Assembly (NCBI GenBank): GCA_949126835.1
Contig: OX421498.1
Coordinates: forward strand, 30,660,581 to 30,724,580
DNA length: 64,000 bases
Source: Anisus vortex
Lineage: Eukaryota; Mollusca; Gastropoda; Planorbidae
Reading direction: 5' to 3'
Part shown: piece after piece, positions 46,272 through 55,673 of the stretch
How the letters are laid out: every line of letters starts with the position of its first letter
Position numbering within the stretch: position 1 is the stretch's first letter
Program-made: the position numbers and the translations under genes
The notes under the pieces: model-generated
Databases searched by the model: none
The model's input: the letters and a program-made list of their open reading frames with translations, nothing else
Told to the model about the DNA's origin: nothing

Positions 46272-48851
46272 ATGTGTCAACTGTATTGCCACAGCAGATC
46301 TAGCCTTACTTTGACTACACAACATAGGGCCTACATTAGTGGTGAATATTTTCAACTGACAAAAGAAACACCAATAGTTAAATCACTAAACCTAGAAACA
46401 CTAGAAATAAATGAAATGTTTATCAATACCATCCAAAATCTAAACTTAGACCAAATTAATAAAAAACCAATAAGAAACCATAATATACTAGATTTATTTT
46501 TAACGAACAGACCAGGACTAGTATTAGATTATGAAATAATCCCTGGACTTTCAGATCATGATATTGTCAGAGTAAATAACAAAATAAAAATCCAAATTAG
46601 CAAGAAACCTAAAAGAATAATTTATCTCTGGAATAAATGTAACACAACAGAACTACATCAAGCAGCAATAAAATTCCAAACCAATTTTCTTACTAAATAC
46701 AATATAGATAGTCCAGTTGAAGATATTTGGCAATTTATAAAAACCAACTTAAAAGCAATAATGGCTGACTCTGTGCCAACAAAACAAACATCAAATAAAA
46801 TTAACAAATGTTGGTTTAACACTAAACTAAAGAAACTGTGTAAACAAAAAGAAAATCTATTCAAAAAGTTTAAGGCAACTAATTCAATTAGACTACATAA
46901 AAAATACCTAAAAATTAAACATTTAACTCAGAAACTAAGCAGACAGCTGCAGAATGAATATGTAAACAATGTAATTTCTAAAGATAATAATAAATACTTA
47001 TGGTCACACATTAAATCAAGAAAAATGGACACTACAGGCATAGCTCCACTAAAAGGCCAAAACAATGAAACTTATAATGATAATGAAACTAAAGCTAATA
47101 TCCTAAACACACACTTTGCATCATCTTTTTCAAATCCAGGTGACAAAGAAATATTCATAAATTTAAACAAACTAGAAGAGATAGGAAATATAAATGTAGA
47201 TGAAAAAGGCATTAAACAACTCCTAACCAACTTAAAAGTAAACAAAGCTTCTGGTCCAGATGAAATACCAGCAAGACTGCTTAAAGAACTAACTAATGAA
47301 ATATCTCCAATCTTTAAAATACTTTTTCAGGCCTCTCTAAACCAGGGCAAAGTGCCCAAAGATTGGAAATTAGCCAAAGTAAACAAAGCTTCTGGTCCAG
47401 ATGAAATACCAGCAAGACTGCTTAAAGAACTAACTAATGAAATATCTCCAATCTTTAAAATACTTTTTCAGGCCTCTCTAAACCAGGGCAAAGTGCCCAA
47501 AGATTGGAAATTAGCCAATGTAACCCCCCTTTTCAAAAAAGGAGATAAATCTGACCCCGGAAATTATAGACCTGTTTCTCTAACAAGCATAACATGTAAA
47601 TTACTTGAACATATAATATATAGTAGTATAGTAAATCATCTAGACAAACTAAATGCACTGTGCCCACACCAACATGGCTTCAGGAAAAATAGATCATGTG
47701 AGACTCAATTGATAGGCTTAATAGATGACTTGTCTAAGGGATTAGATAATAACAACCAAATTGATGCTATATTACTAGATTTTTCAAAAGCATTTGATAA
47801 AGTTCATCATTCTAGTCTTCTTAAAAAACTTAAATACTTTGGCATCTCTGGTCCCTTACATCAGTGGATTCAGGACTTTCTTATAGGCAGAGAACAAACA
47901 GTGATAATAAATGGCTCTAAGTCATCACCAATAACAGTAAACTCGGGAGTTCCACAAGGAACTGTTCTAGGGCCCCTACTATTTCTAATTTACATTAATG
48001 ATCTGCCAAATTGCATCAACACAGGCACAAAAGTAAGATTATTTGCCGATGATTGCATAATTTATAGAATAATAAAGACAGGAAAAGATAGTGAACTTTT
48101 ACAAAAAGACCTAGATGAACTACAAAAATGGAAATCAAACTGGAGTATGTCTTTTCACCCAGAAAAATGCCAACTAATAAGGGTATCCAAGAAAAAGAAA
48201 CAGATAATAACAAACTACTTCATTCATGGTAAAGAACTAACTCAAACTAGCAATGCTAAGTATCTAGGAGTAATAATAAATGATAAGTTATCTTGGAACC
48301 CTCACATTGATGAAGTAATTAAAAAATCAAACAAAACATTAGGATTCATAAAAAGGAACTTTTACAAATGTAATAAGAATATAAAACTAAAATGCTATCT
48401 CACATTAGTTAGGCCTATGCTAGAATATGCAGGATCTGTATGGGACCCATCAACTAAAGAAAACATTAAAAAATTAGAACAAATTCAAAAAAGAGCTGCA
48501 ATGTTTATAACTAGTGAATATTCCCCATTGACAAGAGTAACACCATTAGTCAAATCACTAAACCTAGAAACACTAGAGGACAGAAGGGCAAAGAGTAAAG
48601 TAGTAATAATACATAAGGCATTAAACTCTAATTTAGAAATACAACCCAATAACAATCTGTTGCAAAGCTCAGATAAACATAAAGACAAAAACACCTTCCT
48701 TTTCCCTTATGCGAGAACAAATGCATATAAGTACTCTTTCTTCCCGAGTGGCATTCGGGCATGGAATGGGTTGCCTGAACAAACCAGGAAAACCAATAAC
48801 CTAACATCATTTAAAACATTAATAACATTAATAGACTCGGACCACGGATGA
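46272..48851 (+). CDS. LINE reverse-transcriptase ORF (859 codons, chimeric start)
   Basis: Open frame of a non-LTR retrotransposon. Residues 1-44 belong to an older LINE copy fused by insertion; the true element enters near residue 45, inside the end of an endonuclease domain (LDLFLTNRPG, LSDHD near 92-96). The reverse-transcriptase domain follows: NKASGPDEIP, FKKGDKSDPGNYRPVSLTSI, DFSKAFDKVHH, SGVPQGTVLGPLLF at 558-571, catalytic FADD at 591-594, then the YLGV and GLPEQTRK C-terminal region. Residues 323-369 and 370-416 are an identical in-frame 47-residue duplication upstream of the palm, which probably harms enzyme function. The 5' end lacks ORF1 and most of the endonuclease. Jockey/CR1-like by overall pattern; clade not settled. 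Confidence 0.93.
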   Translation: MCQLYCHSRSSLTLTTQHRAYISGEYFQLTKETPIVKSLNLETLEINEMFINTIQNLNLDQINKKPIRNHNILDLFLTNRPGLVLDYEIIPGLSDHDIVRVNNKIKIQISKKPKRIIYLWNKCNTTELHQAAIKFQTNFLTKYNIDSPVEDIWQFIKTNLKAIMADSVPTKQTSNKINKCWFNTKLKKLCKQKENLFKKFKATNSIRLHKKYLKIKHLTQKLSRQLQNEYVNNVISKDNNKYLWSHIKSRKMDTTGIAPLKGQNNETYNDNETKANILNTHFASSFSNPGDKEIFINLNKLEEIGNINVDEKGIKQLLTNLKVNKASGPDEIPARLLKELTNEISPIFKILFQASLNQGKVPKDWKLAKVNKASGPDEIPARLLKELTNEISPIFKILFQASLNQGKVPKDWKLANVTPLFKKGDKSDPGNYRPVSLTSITCKLLEHIIYSSIVNHLDKLNALCPHQHGFRKNRSCETQLIGLIDDLSKGLDNNNQIDAILLDFSKAFDKVHHSSLLKKLKYFGISGPLHQWIQDFLIGREQTVIINGSKSSPITVNSGVPQGTVLGPLLFLIYINDLPNCINTGTKVRLFADDCIIYRIIKTGKDSELLQKDLDELQKWKSNWSMSFHPEKCQLIRVSKKKKQIITNYFIHGKELTQTSNAKYLGVIINDKLSWNPHIDEVIKKSNKTLGFIKRNFYKCNKNIKLKCYLTLVRPMLEYAGSVWDPSTKENIKKLEQIQKRAAMFITSEYSPLTRVTPLVKSLNLETLEDRRAKSKVVIIHKALNSNLEIQPNNNLLQSSDKHKDKNTFLFPYARTNAYKYSFFPSGIRAWNGLPEQTRKTNNLTSFKTLITLIDSDHG
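46310..46405 (+). mobile_element. Older LINE copy, left part, split by a newer LINE
   Basis: Encodes SGEYFQLTKETPIVKSLNLE.., matching the C-terminal TSEYSPLTRVTPLVKSLNLE of the same LINE family. It breaks off at ACTAGA (46400-46405) and resumes at 48917 (ACTAGAGG). Confidence 0.8.
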
Positions 48852-48916
48852 GCGTAGGACGCAATAATCTTCTTTATAGAAGGAGCGTCTGTAATGTATA
48901 AGATAAGATAAGATAG
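46406..48916 (+). mobile_element. 5'-truncated LINE inserted in an older LINE
   Basis: Starts in the endonuclease end and runs through reverse transcriptase to the tail AATAATCTTCTTTATAGAAG GAGCGTCTGTAATG and (AAGAT)-type repeats. Flanked by ACTAGA on both sides (46400-46405 and 48917-48922), a short target duplication that also continues the older copy's frame. The tail contains a 5-bp hairpin (CTTCT-TTAT-AGAAG). Confidence 0.88.
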
Positions 48917-49255
48917 ACTAGAGGAAAGAAGGACAAAGAGTAAAGTAGTAATAATACATAGGAGGCATTTAACTCAATTTTAGAAATACAACTCAAAAAC
49001 AATCTGTTACGATGCTCAGATAAACATAAGGACAAAGACACTTTCCTTATCTCGTATGCTTATACGATAAAGAACGCACACAAGTACTTTTTCATCCCGA
49101 ATGGCATCCGGGCATGGAATGTGTTGCCTGAACAAACCAGGAGAAACTTAATAAAAATGCAGGACTAGACTCAAACCATGGACGTGCGTAGAAGTAGAAG
49201 GCAATAATTTCAATAATATTCTTTATAGAAGGAGTTTATATAATGAATAAGATAA
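48917..49255 (+). mobile_element. Older LINE copy, right part
   Basis: Continues from the left part: ACTAGAGGAAAGAAGGACAA.., a decayed C-terminal region (GCATCCGGGCATGGAATG, CCTGAACAAACCAGGAG) and a degenerate tail TTCTTTATAGAAGGAGTTTA then ATAATGAATAAGATAA. Frameshifted. Confidence 0.85.
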
Positions 49256-49755
49256 TATGTACATTGATCAGACATGCTAAACGCCCCATCCATCATATTA
49301 TAACCATACATTATCGGCAGTTTTTGGGTGTATGTCATCTATCAAATCATATAAACAACTTATCCCCTGTTGACCACTAATGAACCGTTTCTTAGCATCA
49401 CAGTATTTTTTTAAGCTTCGATCAGGTGGTTGACCTATACTATTTAGAATGTAGGCCCCTACCTATCTGGGTAACGGTGTGCTCTCTATCAAGGAGTTCT
49501 TTTCAGCCAAATTAATCATCAATCATCAGTGAGAGTCACTTTTCCCATTTCACGCATCTTTGTAATATTATTTGCAAGATTAATACTGAAGCGGAGAAAT
49601 AATTACAATAATTTATTTAAACTAAAAACTATGTACTTGATTAATGTATTTTTGTAATAGACCTGTAAGGCTGTGATTGAAATGATTACACTCACAAAAT
49701 GGTCCACAGACCTTTTAAAAAGATTCCCGATATTTCAAACTTATGTAATATAAAT

Positions 49756-50617
49756 CACGGGTCGGCAACCTTTTGCTAACAGTGTGCCAAAGTAGGATTT
49801 CTAAATCATTCAGCGTGCCAACAGCCTAAAAGTAAAACTGCTCCATTATACTTTTTAAAAATTATTTTTATAGGAAAATTATTTTAACTCCGTAACAAGA
49901 CCAAGGTCAACAGCAAAGGAGATTATTTATACAGAAAATCGTAAAGGCGTTTTATGTTTTATTAACGTGTTTTAAATTATCGTCCCTTTTATTTGCATTT
50001 CCATTAAATACAATAATTTACTACAATACTTTCACATTTACGGTAAATATTGTCTGATCATTATCATTTGGTAGTCAAGATGAGGATCTAACACTTGCAA
50101 ATGTAAATTATATTGTGATCGTAACCTGTATTTGATGTACTATAGTTAAGCTGAAGAGCTAGGTAGTAACTATACAATCTGGGTAGTTAATTGTATGTTT
50201 GAAAGTATACATATACCCTAAATTCTTTAGTCTTTTAATATTTATATAATTTTCAAATACTTTTTACAGTTAGATCATGTCAAAGTTTGTAAATTGTAAG
50301 CCATTTTTTTTAAAGAACAAAAGAAATATATTAGAAATATTAACTCAAATAAAACGGATTAATTATCTATCTATAATTAAAAAAATTGCCACATTCGATT
50401 CATTAGTGAAGTTATGTTTGTAAATGCAACTCACAGAAATGTATATATATGTCATTGAGAAACATCGGCTTCCACAGTCAGTTTTCCTCATTAAGAACCG
50501 CAAAATGTTGTCTTATTATAAAAAAAGCAACAATATATCCTGGAGGTCTCTCACGTGCCATTGAAAATATCTCTGTGTGCCAAGTTTGGCACGCGTGCCT
50601 TAGGTTGCCGACCCCTG
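49756..50617. mobile_element. hAT MITE, 862 bp
   Basis: Ends CACGGGTCGGCAACCTTTTG and inverse TAGGTTGCCGACCCCTG. Flanks ATATAAAT (49748-49755) and ATGTAAAT (50618-50625), one mismatch. The right 180 bp is the inverted left end of the 52.8 kb element; the left end matches the right end of the 28.7 kb element. The middle (50150-50390) is homologous to the 33.6 kb element. Confidence 0.88.
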
Positions 50618-50625
50618 ATGTAAAT

Positions 50626-52819
50626 AAATCATCTAGATATTATTAGTGTGAGGAGGGGCCAGAAAAGATCTCATACCGGCATCTTTTTTTTCTCTCGAGG
50701 GCCCTGGTTCCTTTTATGAAGCCTATAAAGTCTTGTTTCATGTGTTAATTACTTTGTCAACGTGTGTATTTCGTGAAAATGTATGTTATTTCATGTCATT
50801 TATTATTAGGCCTACTTCTAACTCTAAGTATGACATTTTGCCTTCTTAGTTAAAGGCTTATCCATAATGTGTATAATGGAGTCGTAAAGGAGGATCATCG
50901 AAGGTTCACTTTTAATAACTGTTACCATAGTGTTAACTCCCTTTGAAAACATTACTGCTAGCCCTAATATTAACGAAAAGTGGTTGATTATCAAATGCCT
51001 TTTTTCCCTTATAAGTTTTTCAGATGAAATTTGCCGTAAAACTTAATATAGATCTAAATAAATTAGTAAAATGTAAATAATTGAAACACCTGTCGAGGCC
51101 CTAGGCCTATACAATAAATTTTTCGAATGACATACAGAAATATATTGGCAGACCGATAAATTTGTACATAGGGCCTACACCTATAAAAAAGGGATGGATT
51201 ATATAAAGTATGCCTAGACTGTTAATAAATGTTAATTGATTGAAGTCATAGAAACAGTCTCAAATGTAAATATAGTTATAATATAATTGATACTTTATCA
51301 AATGTAGGCTATATTGATACATATTTGAAAAAAACAAACAATGAGAAGCATATATATATTATCTAGCTAAATATGTGCATTAAATAGATATTTTCTGGAA
51401 AGAAAGATTTTGAAATTGTTTCATATTAATGGCCACTCACATAAAGCGTAGATATATACAAAAAGTCATATTAATGTACCCTCTCCCCACTGTTAATATT
51501 TTTTAAATATGTGTTTGCTCACGTTCAAATGTAGGTATTAAGAGAAATTCTATTGAACATTAAAATGTATTGTCTTAAACACTGCATCAAAAATTGAAAA
51601 TTGAAAAAAAGAAGAATATTATCAATTCAAATGAGAGTCTTTTGCCTTGGTGGTATTTTTAAAAGTCGCATATAAATATATATAATTTATATAATTATAT
51701 GCACAATTATGCATTCAAAGAACCCCCTTTCCGTAAGCTTCCGTACGCAGAGGCTCCTAGATCCCCCCACCCCACCAGTGCGTAGGTAATGTATGGATGG
51801 CAACTAAGAAAACATGTGATATGATGTGATATGATATGATTTAATAACTAAAGTTCTGTATGATGCAAGAGAAAACAGAGTAGCCCACTACTCACTAGGC
51901 ACTGGCTTTAACATACACAGAGAACAAAGCAGTCCCAATTTAAGTCAACATTGTTCTAACACGACACCCATAACGAGAGCAGAAATAGAAGTCGAAAGTT
52001 TTACTTATCGCGGGCATCATTGTAGATAATTAGATAAGCGGGGAGGGACAGCTGCACACAGAAAGGCGAGGAGATGGTCTGCAAGGCAAGATCAGCCCTA
52101 AATCAAATCAACTAAAAAATGCTCGTTAATGTGGCTTCTAATCAATAAAAACCAAAATTAGGGTCGTCATTCTGCTATATGTTCTGCTATATTATGAAGC
52201 TGATAAACATGCAGGATCACCACAGTCTGCATGAAGATGATACAGGCATTCATTAATTCATGCTCATCCAGCGGGCAGATGAGACGATGAGTTCTTAGAA
52301 GTTCTTTCGGGGGCAAATTCTCGACCTAAGCCGCCGCAAGATTTCCCTGTCGTTTGAAGTCGCGTTGGTAGCGCGATTTGCAGCTGTGTAGTGCTTCTAA
52401 TGTTATTAAACAGCGTGGGGGAACGGTGGCGTTGGAGACGAGACACGATGTATTTCAAGTCGTTTATACCATTATTATAGGTCGAGGGGTAGGCAGCTTT
52501 GGAGATTTCTTACTGGAACAATAAATGACCTTGATACACTTGAATTAGATCAGAGGATTGGAAATTAGAATACAGTGTTGCTCCAATATTCATTATTTCC
52601 CATTAAGCTATCAAAAATGGTTGAATCCGTACCCAGCGCAGATTAATATTATTTCGTATTTAGGGGACGCAAACGTTCATAGGTCCAAACGGGAATAGAT
52701 ATGGACAAGCCGTATACGTGCAAACGGGCGTAGTCCTACAGTCCTACGTGCTTATTGAGTTAATGGCAAACGGGAGAATAGTGCATATGGAATTTCAGGC
52801 AAAAGGGAATAGGCTAGTC
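50626..52819. other. Intergenic DNA, no gene seen
   Basis: AT-rich except 52270-52460, which is richer in G+C and gives a 64-codon minus-strand frame without recognisable features. I do not call a gene. Confidence 0.4.
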
Positions 52820-54070
52820 CAGCGGTCGGCAACCTAAGGCACGCGTGCCAAACTTGCAACACGGAGCGATTTTCAATGGCACACGAGAGATTTCCAAGAG
52901 ATGTTTTTTATTGATGAAAAAACAACAACAAACTTTTCCCGTTCTGAATGAGGAAAATTGACTGTTGAAGCCAATGTTTCTGAATGACATAGCGACACAT
53001 TTCAGTGAGTTGAACGCATTTACAAGGACAGGGTCAAACAGCTTTTAAACTGTTATACCACTGGAATGGAGTTGCATATAGATCTATCTTTAGTGAATCA
53101 ATTTCAAAACATTTCACTGTATGTACTTATATTAAGATAAATTAAAGTTGGGCTTTTTCAACAGTCCACCAAAGTACTCAAAGCGGAGTTTTCTAAAACA
53201 AAGGCAAGACTTGGACTCATTTTTTCACACCTCATCAACAACATTCGTAGATGTAGATGTATTTTAAATGGAGGGATCAGTGGTGTATTTAGGCATGTTC
53301 CACATGTTCCCATGGAACAGGGGCCCTCACACAAAACAGCCCCACAAATCCGCCCAAAAATTTTATAGTCTTTTTTTGAGGGGCAAATAGAATAGTGCAT
53401 CAACATTAGTCAGATAGAGAGTGAATTTGACTAGCAAATACTGCAACCAATACTGTGAATGAGAATTCGCATTTGATTGACAACTGACACACTGAAGCCC
53501 ATCATGGTTGTTCATATATAAATGTTCAAATGAGCAACTAAAATTAAATGAAGTGAAACGCTAATTTGCTCGCCGAATTGGCAGTCAGAGTCTGACAGTG
53601 TGTAACTGGTTATCATTCAGCATCATCAACATTGTACACAGTCTATTACAGCAATGTCGGAAATTTGGGAACATGGCCCGCACAATCCTAAATACGGCCC
53701 TGGGAGGGATATTGACGATTTTAAAACGCAGCAAGATGAATTATGAACATTTAATACAATTTATAAACATTTAATAAAATGTGCATCAAAATGTGCCAAT
53801 TCGCGGGAAAATCTGAAAGGAAAGTCATCTTCTATTCTCAACTGCTAGGTATTCGCTCTACTTTCAGCTTTTGGTTCAACTTACACTAGTGAGTAATATT
53901 TATTGCATATGAAAGCTGTTTTAAGCATTCAAAGAGGTCACTTACACATCACTACTCAGAAATTCTTAAATATGTATCTGCCATTATAAATTAGCGATGA
54001 GCATTTAAAGACAAGGCCCTCATTAATTGATACAGACTCAGTTACAAAATACATGTAGTGCATCAAAACA
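52820..54070. mobile_element. Decayed hAT element (right end not found)
   Basis: Left end CAGCGGTCGGCAACCTAAGG with GGCACGCGTGCC subterminal repeat. The interior parallels the 28.7 kb element (AAGTACTCAAAGCGGAGTTT.., transposase-like region about 52980-53040 with ACAAGGACAGGGTCAAACA). I did not find the right terminal repeat. Interrupted by a nested hAT element. Confidence 0.75.
53278..53702. mobile_element. hAT MITE nested in another hAT, 425 bp
   Basis: Perfect 8-bp duplication GGAGGGAT (53270-53277 and 53703-53710). Ends CAGTGGTGTATTTAGGCATG and inverse CCTAAATACGGCCCTG. A short minus-strand open frame across it is a by-product. Confidence 0.92.
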
Positions 54071-54689
54071 GCAGAACGAGAAAAACTGTTAACTGATGAC
54101 AACTTCATTAAAAAAAACAAAAAAACTATTGTGTCAGTTGTCTCCCAGCACTCCTTTCCACAACCCCTCGAACTAATATTAGGCTACCCAACCGCCCCTC
54201 CCCAAACTTCCCCCACCCTCCCTATCCCTACCTCGCTTATCTTTTTGTCATACGAACTCGAAAATATAATTCATCAAGGTTATGAATATAAATCCCATAG
54301 GCCCTATTTTAAAAGAAAATCTCAGCTATCATTGCCAAGAACAATAGGCTAAGTTAATCGATACCATTGTTTCGTAGCCTACAACAGAATGCAGAATTAA
54401 CAGAATACAGTAGCCTACATGTATACAGATCCCCACCCCACCCTAAACATTGCCCAACAGGCTTTTTATTTAATAATATATCAGAACTGGGTATTTTGTT
54501 TAACAAAATTGTAGTAGAGGGGAAAACGTATGAAATTCGGCGTTCAACATACTCTATTAGACTTTTTTTAATAGCCTACTAAAAGAAAATAATTATAATT
54601 ATAAAACGCTGCCAACAAACATAATGTAAGCTCAGAGCACATTTAACTTTGAACAACAAACAACTAAGAATACGGACATAATCTCTAGG

Positions 54690-54975
54690 GGTGATCTAGT
54701 AGTCTGTTGTGTCCTGCCCTGAATCTGAGTATAGTGGTCTGCTTATAGGCATATCTGATAATGTGTGGCCAGTACTTCTCCTGTTAAAGGATTTGTGTTG
54801 TTCAGTCTATTTTCTCCCGTATAATATGTCTTCGATTAGACCTACGCCCTTTGCCTCGCAGTAGGAGATGTGGTGTGTGTATTGGTTGTCCGGTAAGACA
54901 TCTCTTTCGAGCCTAACCAGCTCATCTGCCTTCTCGTTTCAAGGCAGTCCACGGTGCGAGGGTATTCATTGAACC
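54690..54975 (-). mobile_element. RNase H-bearing LINE fragment
   Basis: On the minus strand, broken frames give an RNase H end like GNEKADELARLGS, a CEAKGV..I.D motif and a degenerate FR.GHN.L segment. These follow one another in the RNase H region of I-clade-type LINEs. Pseudogenic; identification is from motif order only. Confidence 0.6.
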
Positions 54976-55364
54976 GTTAGGGTAGGCCTACTCTGTAGTG
55001 AGAGTCTGTGAGAGAGTAGGCCTACTCAGTCTGTCTAGTGTCTCCCTCTCAAGGAGGTCCATTAGAGACATCAGTCCCTCTCCCTCTCAAAGAGGTCCCT
55101 TAGATACACCAGTCCCTCTATACAGGATCTGTTGTCTGTGATAATTACGTAATACAATATTTAGTTGTACATGTACTAGAAAATGCGGACTTTTAAATAT
55201 AGATAAGTGCGCAGAAGAAGAAGAGCGCAGAAAACAGCATAAATGGCTAAGTTTCCATTCGTTTAAATGCTCTACGTGGAAATATTGGCTAACGGCTAAA
55301 TAGTTTATAAATAAAAAAAGAGCACATTTGTGTTACTGATACCCACGTTTTATAAACAAAAAGT

Positions 55365-55673
55365 ATGGCGGCCCACATGTACAGAAAAAGCATAGTGGAA
55401 GCTGTTTTTAGTAAATTACACGTTCTCTACAAGTTTCGTATGGTATCTTCTGCTAAATTTAAAGTGCCTATGACTAAGAACAAAAAATTCTACATTACGA
55501 CAAAAAGGTCGAATAATTTTTTTGGAAATGTTTTCATATTTTCTTTAGCGGGATTAAAAACGGTTCATGCTGGAGCTGGTTTAGAAAAAGAAGTAGGCTC
55601 CAATAATAGTGGCTACAATTCTGCTGATAATTTATCATTTTTTGGTGCAGCTTCTAGGTTTAAGCCTTCGAAG
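55365..55673 (+). CDS. DIABLO: DIABLO-like exon 1 (residues 1-103)
   Basis: Encodes the presequence and N-terminal linker, ending SRFKPSK at donor GTATGTG. Little sequence conservation is expected here; its assignment depends on phase, position, presequence character and exon 2. An intervening exon inside the 7.8 kb intron cannot be ruled out. A TTTATAAATAAA element at about 55301-55312 may serve as a TATA box. Confidence 0.68.

Noticed and set aside
52264..52458. 64-codon minus-strand frame in a GC-richer patch
   Set aside because: No motif, no splice context, short.
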